Made by a program: the position numbers and the translations under genes
Part shown: positions 50,198 to 59,718 of the stretch, piece after piece
Numbering within the stretch: the first letter of the stretch is position 1
Layout: every line of letters starts with the position of its first letter
The notes under the pieces: model-generated
What the model was told of the DNA's origin: nothing
What the model saw: the letters and a program-made list of their open reading frames with translations, nothing else
Databases searched by the model: none
Assembly: GCA_964446945.1 (NCBI GenBank)
Contig: CAYUQO010000016.1
Span: forward strand, 1-64,000
Source: CAIYRG01 sp964446945
Lineage (GTDB): Bacteria; Pseudomonadota; Alphaproteobacteria; Micropepsales; Micropepsaceae
Direction of reading: 5' to 3'
DNA length: 64,000 nt

Positions 50198-52837
50198 TCA
50201 ACCCAGCATTTTGCTGACCATCTCGTAGAGATTGTTCGACAGTCCGGATTGCGCCGCGATGGCCTCCAGCTCCGCCCTGATCAGGCGCTGACGCTCTGCG
50301 TCATAGCGGCGCCATGTTTCAAACGCCGCCGCCATCCGGGCCGCAGTTTGCGGATTGATCGAGTCGAGCGACTGCACCACCTCGCGAAGCAGGCGGTACC
50401 CCGCGCCGGAACGATCGTGGAAGCGCAGCGGATTGCCCACCGCAAAGGCGCCGATCAGCGCCCGCACGCGGTTGGGGTTTTTCAGTGTGAACACCGGATG
50501 GGTCATCAGCGAACGGACGCGTTCGATGGTGTCGGGCAGCGGCGACATTGCCTGCAGGCCCATCCATTTGTCGAGAACCAGTGGCTCGGAGCGGAACCGG
50601 TCATGAAATGCCGCAAATGCCTGGTCACGTCTTGGGCTCGTCATGCGCGCAAGAGCAGACAGCCCCGCCGTCATTTCGGTCATGTTGGTTGCGCTGACAT
50701 AATGATCATGCGCCAGCCGGGCCGATGTCTCGTCATTCGCCGCGGTCAGAAAGCGCAATACGGCGTTGCGCAACGAGCGACGTCCGGCCGAAGCTGCATC
50801 GGCGCTGAACGGGCCCTTCGATTCCAGATCGCGATACAGGCGGTCCAGTCCGGTGCGGTGCGCATTTGCCGTGGCGCGGATCAGCGCTTCGCGCGCGCTG
50901 TGAATCGCTTCCGGATCGATCGGCGAGAGTTTCAGCGCCAGCTCGCTTTCGCTTGGCGGCATCAGCATCAATGCGGTGAAGGCGTGATCTTCATGTGCCC
51001 GCTTCAGCACATTGCCGATCGCATCGAGATAGACCGGATCGGTGGTGGGAGCGCCGCCGGCCTGGATATTGCGGATCATCGCCAGCAGAAGTTCGGTTGC
51101 AAGCTGCTGCCCCGATTCCCAGCGGTTGAACGAATCCGTGTCGCGGCCCATCAGGAAGGCGCGCGTGCCGAGATCGGCCGAGGTGCGAATATTCACCGGC
51201 GCCGAGAAATTGCGCCCGATCGAAAGGACGGGCGCCTCGGTCACATTGGTAAACACGAATGAGTGCTCCGGCCCGGTGAGTTCGACGACGCGTTCGGTCG
51301 GGCCGATCTGGTTTTCGCCTTCCAGCGTCAGGGGAAGCGGCGTGCCCGATTTGCTGCCGATGAGTCCGAGCGACAGCGGAATCTGCATCGGCTGCTTTTC
51401 CGGTTGGCCCGGTGTCGCGCCAAGGCGCTGACTGACCTGCAGCGAATATTTCCCACTGGCGGAATCATATTTGCCTTCGGCGCGGATCTCCGGCGTTCCC
51501 GCTTGCGAGTACCACAGTCGAAATTGCCCGAGATCGCGGCCGGAGACTTCTTCGAAACAGCGGACAAAATCTTCCACCGTCGCCGCCTGTCCATCGTGAC
51601 GCGTGAAGTACAAATCCATGCCTTTGCGGAACAGGGCGGGCGTCAGGATCGTGCGCAGCATGCCGATGACTTCTGCGCCCTTCTCGTAGACCGTCGCGGT
51701 GTAGAAATTGTCGATGGTGATATAGGACTGGGGCTGCACCGGATGCGCGAGCGGTCCGGAATCCTCCTGGAATTGCCGGAGGCGCAAGTCCTTGATGTCA
51801 TGAATGCGCCGTACGGCATGCGAGCGCATATCGCCGGCGAATCCGCTTTCGCGAAAAACCGTGAGACCTTCTTTCAGCGAGAGCTGAAACCAGTCGCGGC
51901 AGGTAATCCGGTCGCCGGTCCAGTTGTGGAAATACTCGTGCCCCACGACTGACTCGATGCGCGCATAATCGTCGTCGGTCGCCGTGTCGGGACTCGCGAG
52001 CAGGACCTTGTCATTGAAGATATTCAAGCCCTTGTTTTCCATCGCTCCGAAATTGAACGCGGAAACGGCGACGATCATGAAGATGTCGAGATCATATTCG
52101 CGGCCATAGGTCTCTTCGTCCCAGCGCATTGCGCGCTTGAGTGAATCCATCGCGTATTCGGCCCGCTTCTCATTCCCGTGCTCGACATAGACCTTCAGGT
52201 CGATGTTACGGCCCGTCAGCGTGGTGTACGTATCGGAGATGTGGCCAAGATCGCCCGCCACCAGAGCAAACAGATAGCTCGGTTTCGGGAATGGATCGCG
52301 CCATTCCGCGAAGTGCCAGCCATCGCCGAGATCGCCCGAGGCGATCGGATTGCCATTGGAGAGAAGTACCGGCGCCGTGGATTTCGGCGCTTCGATGCGC
52401 GTCTCGAATTTCGCCAGGTTGTCGGGGCGGTCGAGGTAATAGGTGATGCAGCGAAAGCCTTCCGGCTCACATTGGGTGCAGTAAATACCGTTGGACATGT
52501 ACAGCCCTTCGAGGGCTGTATTTTCGGCCGGGGCAATCTCCGTCACGATCTCCAATTGGAAATCATTGGGCGGCGCAGTGATCGACAGGCTTTCCGGGGT
52601 GACGGTGTAGGAAGACGGCTCAAGCGGTGTTCCGTCGAGTGCGATCGAGACCAGCTTTAACCTTTTGCCGCACAACACCAGCGGGTCCGCCGCACTCGCC
52701 CGGCGCTGCACATGCATTGTGGCGGTGACCCGCGTCGCGGATGGTTCGAGTCGAAAATTGAGCGCTATTTCCGGAATCCGGTATGCGAGCGGAGCATAAT
52801 CTTTGAGGTAAATCGCGCGAGGTTCCGCGGTTTTCAT
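50198..52837 (-). CDS. pepN: Aminopeptidase N
   Basis: An 879-residue M1-family zinc aminopeptidase. It has the exopeptidase motif GAMENKGLNIF and the zinc site HEYFHNWTGDRITC with the downstream Glu in LKEGLTVFR (HExxH-x18-E). The C-terminal helical domain of E. coli type extends to EMVSKMLG. I start at MKTAEPRAIYLKDY (52837); an in-frame ATG four codons upstream also exists. It is cytosolic and releases N-terminal amino acids from peptides. Confidence 0.97.
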   Translation of the reverse strand: MKTAEPRAIYLKDYAPLAYRIPEIALNFRLEPSATRVTATMHVQRRASAADPLVLCGKRLKLVSIALDGTPLEPSSYTVTPESLSITAPPNDFQLEIVTEIAPAENTALEGLYMSNGIYCTQCEPEGFRCITYYLDRPDNLAKFETRIEAPKSTAPVLLSNGNPIASGDLGDGWHFAEWRDPFPKPSYLFALVAGDLGHISDTYTTLTGRNIDLKVYVEHGNEKRAEYAMDSLKRAMRWDEETYGREYDLDIFMIVAVSAFNFGAMENKGLNIFNDKVLLASPDTATDDDYARIESVVGHEYFHNWTGDRITCRDWFQLSLKEGLTVFRESGFAGDMRSHAVRRIHDIKDLRLRQFQEDSGPLAHPVQPQSYITIDNFYTATVYEKGAEVIGMLRTILTPALFRKGMDLYFTRHDGQAATVEDFVRCFEEVSGRDLGQFRLWYSQAGTPEIRAEGKYDSASGKYSLQVSQRLGATPGQPEKQPMQIPLSLGLIGSKSGTPLPLTLEGENQIGPTERVVELTGPEHSFVFTNVTEAPVLSIGRNFSAPVNIRTSADLGTRAFLMGRDTDSFNRWESGQQLATELLLAMIRNIQAGGAPTTDPVYLDAIGNVLKRAHEDHAFTALMLMPPSESELALKLSPIDPEAIHSAREALIRATANAHRTGLDRLYRDLESKGPFSADAASAGRRSLRNAVLRFLTAANDETSARLAHDHYVSATNMTEMTAGLSALARMTSPRRDQAFAAFHDRFRSEPLVLDKWMGLQAMSPLPDTIERVRSLMTHPVFTLKNPNRVRALIGAFAVGNPLRFHDRSGAGYRLLREVVQSLDSINPQTAARMAAAFETWRRYDAERQRLIRAELEAIAAQSGLSNNLYEMVSKMLG

Positions 52838-52967
52838 AGAACGTCCCATGATGTGTGGCAGCAGCGGGGCCCGATATGAAGAAACTTATAAACGTGCGAT
52901 CCAGTTTCAGGAACTACATGCATTTGGTGAATCCGCCGCGGGGGTTGATACAGGTCCCCCGCTGGAT

Positions 52968-53378
52968 TCAGAATCCGGTTGGAAGATCTTCGCCGAGCCG
53001 CTTTGTCAGGCCGAAACAATAAACCGACATTGGTCCGTTACCGGACCAATAGCCAAGTGTCTGGTTTTGCGGATTTTCCCACGACGCCCGGCCGAGCGCA
53101 TGAGCCTGCATCAGTGATTTGCGATCTGCGCCGGGCATAAGCCGCGAGAGGCGCATCTCGAGATCGGTGAAGTCGTCGGCCAGGTTATCCATCGCGTGCG
53201 CAACACTGGCGAAATCATCTGCGGGCATTTCACTCTTAAACTTTGGCAGCACGGCGCTTGCCCCCTGGAAGCTGCCATAACAGGATTCGAAATCCTCAAA
53301 ATCACGCGCGGAGATACGGGCGAAATCCGGGGCAGCGGGAACCGCCGCACTGAGCAGCACAACAAATGTCAGGAACAT
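52968..53378 (-). CDS. Hypothetical exported protein
   Basis: A 136-residue protein with signal peptide (MFLTFVVLLSAAVPAAP). The mature region is helical and acidic: RISARDFEDFESCYGSFQGASAVLPKFKSEM, then DDFASVAHAMDNLADDFTDLEMRLSRLM. One cysteine near each end (ESCYG, VYCFG) could pair. No family is recognised. It is 118 bp upstream of pepN on the same strand. Confidence 0.65.
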   Translation of the reverse strand: MFLTFVVLLSAAVPAAPDFARISARDFEDFESCYGSFQGASAVLPKFKSEMPADDFASVAHAMDNLADDFTDLEMRLSRLMPGADRKSLMQAHALGRASWENPQNQTLGYWSGNGPMSVYCFGLTKRLGEDLPTGF

Positions 53379-53426
53379 TTGGCGATCCCGGCGAGCGCTT
53401 AAGATTAGCGCATGACCAAGGCCAGA

Positions 53427-54305
53427 CTAAGCGCTTTCGCTGAGTGGGCCGCGTCCGAGCGGATCTGGATTCAGCAACCGGCCTGACAAGGCGCCCAGCC
53501 AGTCCAGCCCCGATGCCAGCCGGACATTCTCGCCAATCACCAGAATCGCCGGAGTATTAGCGTCCGATGCCTGATCTCCGAGTTTCGCAAGTTCGGTGAT
53601 CGTGGTGAGTTGGTTATCCAGGGACGCGTTGCTGACGATCGCCGCCGGTTCATGCGGATTCCGTCCGGCAGCAATCAGTTGCGCGGTAATTTCTCCTGCA
53701 TGCCGGCGCGCCATGTAGAGAACGATGGTCGGCGAGCCCTTTGCAATCGCGGCCCAGTTGAGCGCCGGCGCGTGGCCGTCCACAGAAGTTCCGGTAACGA
53801 ATGTCACCGCCTGATTTGTATCCCGGTGGGTCGCGGGAATTCCCGCATAGGCAAGCCCGCCGATTCCCGCGGTTACTCCGGGAACGATGCGGAAAGGAAT
53901 ACCGGCTTTGACGAGGCTCAAAGCTTCCTCACCGCCGCGGCCGAAGACAAACGGGTCGCCCCCCTTGAGCCGGAGGACCCGGCACCCCTTGCGTGCATAA
54001 GACACCAGTTGTGCGGAAATCGCAGCCTGGGAGACGGAAACTTTGCCGCCGCGCTTGCCCACCTGAACGATCAATGCGTCCGGCCGCCTCAGTTTCAGCA
54101 GTTCGCCGGAAGCGAGCGCATCGGGGAGAATGACATCGGCATCGGTGATGGCATGGATGGTGTGAAGCGATGCCAGACCCGGATCGCCCGGACCGGCGCC
54201 GGCGAGCCATACCCAGCCCGGCTCCAGTGACGGCAAGCCGAGGCGCTCGGCGAGCAGTTTGACCGCGCCGTGGTGCGGGCTATGCAGCGAAACAATTTCG
54301 GCCAA
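53427..54305 (-). CDS. cobA: Uroporphyrinogen-III C-methyltransferase
   Basis: A 292-residue enzyme of the SUMT group that methylates uroporphyrinogen III at C2 and C7 to precorrin-2, feeding sirohaem or cobalamin. It shows VWLAGAGPGDPGLASLHTI, LRLKGGDPFVFGRGGEEA, RIVPGVTAGIGGLAYAGIP and VTGTSVDGHAPALNW. I start at the TTG at 54305: AGGTG lies 7 bases upstream, the downstream residues match the family and the in-frame extension to 54557 does not. No cobalamin or nitrite/sulfite reductase genes are nearby. Confidence 0.93.
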   Translation of the reverse strand: MAEIVSLHSPHHGAVKLLAERLGLPSLEPGWVWLAGAGPGDPGLASLHTIHAITDADVILPDALASGELLKLRRPDALIVQVGKRGGKVSVSQAAISAQLVSYARKGCRVLRLKGGDPFVFGRGGEEALSLVKAGIPFRIVPGVTAGIGGLAYAGIPATHRDTNQAVTFVTGTSVDGHAPALNWAAIAKGSPTIVLYMARRHAGEITAQLIAAGRNPHEPAAIVSNASLDNQLTTITELAKLGDQASDANTPAILVIGENVRLASGLDWLGALSGRLLNPDPLGRGPLSESA

Positions 54306-54423
54306 TTCACACCTGTTTTCTGTGTAATCCAGTATAGCACACCAGCGGAATGTGTTTACAGGATAATTGCGCCGCCAGGCTGAATTCATGGCAGATTGCC
54401 GCCATCCAAAGGAAATCGCCGGA

Positions 54424-54948
54424 ATGCGCATTGCAGTTGTCACCGCAGCGCTGTTGATCGCAGCGTCGGCCATGGCGGCCGAGGAAGGATGGCGGGAATT
54501 CAGTTTCCCGGAATCCGGCTTTGCCGCGGAATATCCGGCGCGGCCCAGCGTTGCCACGCGGGATTACCAGACCATGCAGACGGCGGAAGGCACGGTTCCC
54601 GAACGGGTCTATTCGGTCAATTCTGGCGGCGTGATCTATTCGGTCGAGGTGGCGGACTTCACCCGCACCAGCGCCGACAAGGACCGCACAATCGAGGAGG
54701 CCGCGCGCAACGTGCTCGCCCTGGGCAGGATGACCCATGATGAATCGGGCGCGCGGGTCGATTTCAATTATGGCCGGGAGATCAGGATCGAAGATGGCGC
54801 AGGCGGGAGCGTCACCGACGCGATTTTTTTCATCGACCACAAACTGTACCAGTTGAGGGTGAATTTTCCCGCCGGCAATACCGATCCCGCCGGATCGTCC
54901 GGCATCCATTTTTTTCAGCAGACATTCCGGCTGTTAAGCGGCTACTAG
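54424..54948 (+). CDS. Exported protein, W-x-x-[YF]...GFxxxFP family (copy 2)
   Basis: A 174-residue secreted protein. Signal peptide MRIAVVTAALLIAASAMAA, then WREFSFPESGFAAEYPARPS, the same opening pattern as at 33506 and 54974. Further blocks are GGVIYSVEVADFTRTSADKDRTIEEAARNVLALG and the late FFIDHKLYQLRVNFPAGN. No catalytic motif. The next paralogue starts 25 bp after its stop, so the two are tandem duplicates on one transcript. Confidence 0.78.
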   Translation: MRIAVVTAALLIAASAMAAEEGWREFSFPESGFAAEYPARPSVATRDYQTMQTAEGTVPERVYSVNSGGVIYSVEVADFTRTSADKDRTIEEAARNVLALGRMTHDESGARVDFNYGREIRIEDGAGGSVTDAIFFIDHKLYQLRVNFPAGNTDPAGSSGIHFFQQTFRLLSGY

Positions 54949-54973
54949 ATTCCCGGATCACGGAGTTCATCTC

Positions 54974-55534
54974 TTGCGATTGCTTGTTGTTGTTGCCTTT
55001 CTCGGCCTCTGCATCTGCGGCAGCGCCACTGCGGACACATGGCAGGAATATGTCTATCGCGATGAGGGATTCGCGGTGAGTTTTCCGAAGGTCCCAATCG
55101 TGGAAAGCGGAAGCTTTCAGCTTCCGGGCGGCCAGACTGTGCCGGCGCGGATTTACTCCGCCACCGATCCGGATGGCGATTACCGGATCACGATTGCCGA
55201 TTTCTCCAACCGGCCGGAGAGCGACAACACGATCATCGACGGCGCCGAAGCGATGCTGAAACAGCACGGCGCGGTCAAAGTAGAATTGCCGGCGCGGGTA
55301 CAGGCTGTTTTCGGGCGCCAGCTCAGCCTGAACCAGCGGGACGGCAGCCATATCAGCGCAGCGCTTTTCATGTATCAGCACCGGCTCTATCAGATCACCG
55401 GGACGGCAACGCCCGGCGCGGCACTTGCCGGATCCAGCGATGCGATCCGTTTCCAGCAATCGCTCCGTTTCACAGGCAATACGGCCGAATTTTTCGGGCT
55501 GAACTTCCTGTTCGGCGCGCTACGTCGGCTTTGA
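54974..55534 (+). CDS. Exported protein, W-x-x-[YF]...GFxxxFP family (copy 3)
   Basis: A 186-residue secreted protein beginning at TTG. Signal peptide MRLLVVVAFLGLCICGSATA, then WQEYVYRDEGFAVSFPKVP. Shared blocks are YRITIADFSNRPESDNTIIDGAEAML and MYQHRLYQITGTATPGAALAGSSDAIRFQQSLRF. A GGAG lies 11 bases before the TTG, so initiation is weak or coupled to the gene above. Its end overlaps the phosphohexomutase start region. Function unknown. Confidence 0.75.
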   Translation: MRLLVVVAFLGLCICGSATADTWQEYVYRDEGFAVSFPKVPIVESGSFQLPGGQTVPARIYSATDPDGDYRITIADFSNRPESDNTIIDGAEAMLKQHGAVKVELPARVQAVFGRQLSLNQRDGSHISAALFMYQHRLYQITGTATPGAALAGSSDAIRFQQSLRFTGNTAEFFGLNFLFGALRRL

Positions 55535-55539
55535 ACCAG

Positions 55540-57036
55540 ATGTTTGGTATTCCTCAACCTGGTCTTGTGCCCAATACGCCTGCCTTCGAAAACGAGCCCC
55601 TGATCGCGGAAACCGGTTTTCGCGAATATGACGCGCGCTGGCTTTATCCGCAGGAGATCAATCTCGTTGGAATGCAGGCGCTGGGTCTCGCGCTCGGCAC
55701 TTTTTTCCACGAATGCGGTGTCGAACCGAAGGTGGTCGTCGGACATGACTTCCGGTCCTACTCGCTCACCGTCAAACAGGCCCTGATCCTGGGACTGATG
55801 GCGGCCGGATGTGAAGTGCACGACATTGGGCTTGCGCTGTCTCCTGTCGCCTATTTTGCGCAATTCGCGCTCGATGTGCCCTGCGTTGCCATGGTGACCG
55901 CCAGCCACAACGAAAACGGCTGGACCGGCGTAAAAATGGGCGCCCATCGGCCGCTGACCTTCGGGCCCGAAGAGATGCTGCGGCTGAAGGAGATCGCGCT
56001 GTCGGGTGCCGCGCGGGAACGCAGTGGCGGCCGGTATATCCGTGTGCAGAACATGCGGGAGACATATCTCGATGCCGTAACGCAGGGGCACCGCTTGAAG
56101 CGGCCGGTCAAAGTTATCGCGGCCTGCGGCAATGGCACGGCCGGCGCGTTTGCGCCCGAAGCACTGCGCCGCATCGGAGCCGAAGTCGTGCCGATGGATG
56201 CCAATCTCGATTGGAACTTCCCGCGCTACAATCCCAATCCTGAAGACCTGCACATGCTGCACGCCATGGGCGAAATGGCGCGTGCGGAAGGGGCGGAGAT
56301 CGCGCTGGGATTCGACGGCGATGGCGACCGTTGTGGTGTGGTGGACGGGCAGGGGCGCGAACTCTTCGCCGACAAAGTCGGCGTGCTGGTGGCGCGGCAC
56401 TTTTCCGAGCGCATTCCGAACGCGAAATTCGTCGTCGACGTCAAATCGACCGGCCTGTTCGAAACCGACCCTGTCTTGAAGGCTAACGGGGCAACAGCCG
56501 ATTACTGGAAGACCGGCCATTCCTATATCAAACGGCGCACGGCAGAGATCGGCGCCGTCGCCGGCCTGGAGAAGAGCGGGCATTATTTTTTCAATCCGCC
56601 ATTCGGGCGAGGTTATGACGACTCCATCGTTGCCGCCATCGCCATCCTGGAAATGGTGGCCTCGACAAATCGCACGATTACTGAACTGGCCGACGGTCTC
56701 CCGCGCACCTGGAGCTCGCCGACCATGTCGCCATTCTGCCCGGATTTGCAGAAATACGGTGTCGTCGATGCGCTGACGAAGAAATATGCCGATCTTCAGG
56801 CCGGCGGCGGAAAAATTCTCGGACAAAAGATCACCCGGCTGGTCACCATCAACGGCGTGCGCGTCACTCTCGAGGACGGCACCTGGGGACTGGTCCGGGC
56901 GTCATCGAACCGGCCGTCACTGGTGGTGGTGTGCGAGAGTCCGGTTTCGGAGAAAGCCATGCGCGCGATGTTCCACGACATCGATGCGCGGCTGAAGGAA
57001 TTTCCCGAAGTCGGCGAATACGACCAGAAAATCTAA
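55540..57036 (+). CDS. Phosphomannomutase/phosphoglucomutase (AlgC-type)
   Basis: A 498-residue alpha-D-phosphohexomutase that interconverts 1- and 6-phosphates of mannose or glucose, feeding surface polysaccharides. The phosphoserine motif is VTASHNENGWTGVKMG, the metal loop DGDGDRCGVV, and the sugar-specificity loop GLEKSGHYFF. The phosphate-binding C-terminal domain ends near RASSNRPSLVVVCES. The start is either TTG at 55531 (overlapping the previous stop) or ATG at 55540; I choose the ATG. No SD is clear, so it may be translationally coupled. Confidence 0.93.
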   Translation: MFGIPQPGLVPNTPAFENEPLIAETGFREYDARWLYPQEINLVGMQALGLALGTFFHECGVEPKVVVGHDFRSYSLTVKQALILGLMAAGCEVHDIGLALSPVAYFAQFALDVPCVAMVTASHNENGWTGVKMGAHRPLTFGPEEMLRLKEIALSGAARERSGGRYIRVQNMRETYLDAVTQGHRLKRPVKVIAACGNGTAGAFAPEALRRIGAEVVPMDANLDWNFPRYNPNPEDLHMLHAMGEMARAEGAEIALGFDGDGDRCGVVDGQGRELFADKVGVLVARHFSERIPNAKFVVDVKSTGLFETDPVLKANGATADYWKTGHSYIKRRTAEIGAVAGLEKSGHYFFNPPFGRGYDDSIVAAIAILEMVASTNRTITELADGLPRTWSSPTMSPFCPDLQKYGVVDALTKKYADLQAGGGKILGQKITRLVTINGVRVTLEDGTWGLVRASSNRPSLVVVCESPVSEKAMRAMFHDIDARLKEFPEVGEYDQKI

Positions 57037-57340
57037 AGCACCGTCCTGTCCTGGTGCGTGAGTTGGCATTCGACAAAATACCGGATTCAAAGTGTCAGAA
57101 CGTTAGACGGTTGAAACTGCAAGCTGATTTCGGTTCGAAAGCGTCAGACGAAGTGTCAGAAAACTGTTCCGAACCATCGGCCGGAACGGTGCACCACACC
57201 AGTCGCTGAACTTCACGCGTATCGCTTCTGTTGTTGGAGTTTTCGGTGGGCGGGCGCTCGGCGCAGTATCCACCTATATATTTAGGACTACACCTATCCG
57301 TGCACCTGGTCAAGCATGAAATAAAGCTCCCGGCATTCAT
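57037..57340. other. 304-bp intergenic region, no gene seen
   Basis: Convergent interval between the phosphohexomutase and dusA. A small stem GCACC/GGTGC at 57038-57058 may act as a weak terminator for the former. The rest has no convincing ORF, and lower GC than its surroundings, with AGTGTCAGA repeated twice (57091-57099 and 57155-57163). Confidence 0.45.
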
Positions 57341-58318
57341 TCATGCGGCGGCGGCGGGATTGCGCTGTTCGAGAAATGTAAGCGCGTCCCGCAATACAGA
57401 TATACCAGCGCCCTTGCGCGTTGCGTTTTCGCTCAGGTGACGGCGGAACAAGCGTGCTCCGCGCTGCCCCTGGAACAGACCGAGCATGTGTTTGGTCATG
57501 GCGTTCAGCGGTACGCCTTGTTCCAGCCGCTCGGCGATGTAATCCGTGTACATCTCGACCGCGCGTTCGATGCCATCACCGGCTGCATCAAAAAACCGGC
57601 TGTCGATATCGGCCAGAATGGCCGGTGTTTGATATGCCGCGCGGCCAAGCATTACGCCCTCGACGAATGAAAGATGCTGTTCGGCGGCACCGAGTGACGT
57701 GATTCCGCCATTGACGATGATGGTCAGCTTCGGCCGTGCTCGCTTCAGCTCATACACCAGAGGGTAATCGAGGGGTGGAATCTCGCGGTTCTGCGCCGGG
57801 GAAAGACCCGACAGCCAGGCTTTGCGCGCATGCACCGCGAAGGTTGTGATGCCTGCGGCGGCGCAGGCATCAATAAATGCCGGAAGCGCCTGCCGCGGAT
57901 CCTGATCATCGACACCGATGCGGCATTTCACGGTCACCCGAACCGAACTCGCTGCGCGCATCGCAGCCGCACATTCCCCGGCAAGCTCGGGCGTGCGCAT
58001 CAACACGGCGCCGAAACAGCCGGATTGCACCCGGTCCGAAGGGCAGCCGCAATTCAGATTGATTTCGTCGTAACCCCATTCGGCGCCGATACGCGCTGCC
58101 TCGGCCAGCTTTTTCGGATCCGATCCACCCAATTGCAGGGCGACCGGATGTTCGATCGGTGAAAAACCCAGCAGGCGTTGACGGTCGCCATGGATGACGG
58201 CATCCGCGGTGACCATCTCGGTGTAAAGGCGGACATGACGGCTGAGCAGACGATGCAACACGCGGCAGTGCCGGTCCGTCCAATCCATCATCGGCGCAAC
58301 CGAGACGCGCCAATGCAT
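57341..58318 (-). CDS. dusA: tRNA-dihydrouridine(20/20a) synthase
   Basis: A 325-residue flavoenzyme that reduces U20/U20a in tRNA. It has the DusA opening SVAPMMDWTDRHCR, YTEMVTADAVIHGD, the catalytic-Cys segment NLNCGCPSDRVQSGCFGAVLM, VTVKCRIGVDD and INGGI-type IVNGGITSLG for FMN. I start at MHWRVSVAP because GAAGGCAAA precedes it; an ATG eight codons earlier is possible. The start lies a few bases after the PLP decarboxylase stop, so the two are co-transcribed. Confidence 0.95.
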   Translation of the reverse strand: MHWRVSVAPMMDWTDRHCRVLHRLLSRHVRLYTEMVTADAVIHGDRQRLLGFSPIEHPVALQLGGSDPKKLAEAARIGAEWGYDEINLNCGCPSDRVQSGCFGAVLMRTPELAGECAAAMRAASSVRVTVKCRIGVDDQDPRQALPAFIDACAAAGITTFAVHARKAWLSGLSPAQNREIPPLDYPLVYELKRARPKLTIIVNGGITSLGAAEQHLSFVEGVMLGRAAYQTPAILADIDSRFFDAAGDGIERAVEMYTDYIAERLEQGVPLNAMTKHMLGLFQGQRGARLFRRHLSENATRKGAGISVLRDALTFLEQRNPAAAA

Positions 58319-58344
58319 TTTGCCTTCAGCAACTTTCTGCATGA

Positions 58345-59718
58345 TCAGCACGCCCGGTACGCGCTGATGATGGCTTGCGCGGAGCGCTCGACGTCTTCGT
58401 CCGTCGTTGCCCAGGAGGACATGCTGATCCGCATGGCGGCCCGTCCTTTCCATGTCGTGCCACCGCACCAGCAGATTCCCAAATCCTGAACCCGGCCAAT
58501 CATCCGTTTGGTTATAGCGTCTTCCCCGAAAGCCACGACCACCTGATTCAACACAACTTCGTTCAGGATTTCGATTCCGGCACGCCACAACCGGTCGGCA
58601 ATGGCGCGCGCCTGGGCGCAGTTGCGGTTCACAAGATCGGACAGACCCGAGCGGCCGAGAAACTTCAGCGCTGCCCATATTTCGATGGCGCGTGCCCGGC
58701 GTGAACTGTCAGGCGTGAAGTTGATCGCATCGCGCGTTTCATCCGTCAGCAGCAGATATGAACCCGTGATCGACATTGCCTGCGCGAGAGCTTCCCGGTC
58801 GCGCACGATCGCAATTCCGGAATCATATGGCACGTTGAGCCATTTGTGCGCATCGGTTGCCCAGGAGTCGGCGAGCCGGAACGATTCCACCTGCGCTGCA
58901 AGTTCGGCCGCCGCCAGCGCCCACAGGCCAAATGCGCCATCGACATGGGCCCACGCGTGCCGTTTGCGCGCCCAGGTGATGATTTCATCGGCTGGATCGA
59001 ATGCACCGGAATTCACATTCCCGGCTTGAAGACAGACGATGGTTGGCCCCCTAATTGAAGGCAGGCAGTCGGTGCGCATTTGGCCCTGCGCGTCGGCAGG
59101 AACTCGGCACACACGCTCGCGGCCGAGCCCCAACATCGACAGGACCTTGTAGATCGTCGAGTGAGCTTCCTCGCCGAGCACCACGGTGACGGGGGGAGCA
59201 CCGAACAAACCCTGCCGGTCGACATCCCAGCCGTGTGTTGCGAGCACCCGGTTGCGGGCGGCCGCCAGACAGGTGAAATTGGCCATGGTCGCGCCTGTCA
59301 CCAACGCACCTTCGGCAGATAGCGGCAAGCCCAATGCTTCCTTCACCCAGCGCAGAGCGGCCTGTTCGAAGCACGCCACCGCCGGGGAGCTGACAAAGCT
59401 GAAGCAGTTCTGGTCCCATCCTGCGGCGAGATATTGGGCTGCCACCGTCACCGGCAGTGCACTGCCGGTGACGAAGCCGAAATAGCGGCCGCCTGCACTG
59501 GCGACGGTCGCCGGCGATCCGTACTCATCGAGGAACGCAAGCACTTCAGCGGCATCGCCCGGCGCATCCGGCAAAGAGATGTCCAGCGCGCCCTTCAGGC
59601 GCTCGATCGACTGAGGCGACGGCTGGACGTCCCGCGCAGGCAATGCTTCCAGATACGCGGCGGCACGATTTGCCGCCTCCACCAGCAGCGCGCGAGTGCT
59701 TTCATTGCTCCTGCTCAT
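58345..59718 (-). CDS. PLP-dependent amino-acid decarboxylase (group II, aromatic type)
   Basis: A 457-residue decarboxylase of the aromatic-L-amino-acid/glutamate decarboxylase group. The PLP lysine is in SWATDAHKWLNVPYDSG; the cofactor-binding His/Asp region is AWAHVDGAFGLWALAA, and the substrate-side loop GALVTGATMANFTCLAAARNRVLA is intact. The substrate (aromatic amino acid or other) is unknown. It overlaps the ZIP gene by four bases and runs into dusA, forming one operon. Confidence 0.9.
   Translation of the reverse strand: MSRSNESTRALLVEAANRAAAYLEALPARDVQPSPQSIERLKGALDISLPDAPGDAAEVLAFLDEYGSPATVASAGGRYFGFVTGSALPVTVAAQYLAAGWDQNCFSFVSSPAVACFEQAALRWVKEALGLPLSAEGALVTGATMANFTCLAAARNRVLATHGWDVDRQGLFGAPPVTVVLGEEAHSTIYKVLSMLGLGRERVCRVPADAQGQMRTDCLPSIRGPTIVCLQAGNVNSGAFDPADEIITWARKRHAWAHVDGAFGLWALAAAELAAQVESFRLADSWATDAHKWLNVPYDSGIAIVRDREALAQAMSITGSYLLLTDETRDAINFTPDSSRRARAIEIWAALKFLGRSGLSDLVNRNCAQARAIADRLWRAGIEILNEVVLNQVVVAFGEDAITKRMIGRVQDLGICWCGGTTWKGRAAMRISMSSWATTDEDVERSAQAIISAYRAC

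Noticed and set aside
55390..56826. 478-codon minus-strand frame opposite the phosphohexomutase
   Set aside because: Antisense of a well-supported enzyme gene; no domain recognised.
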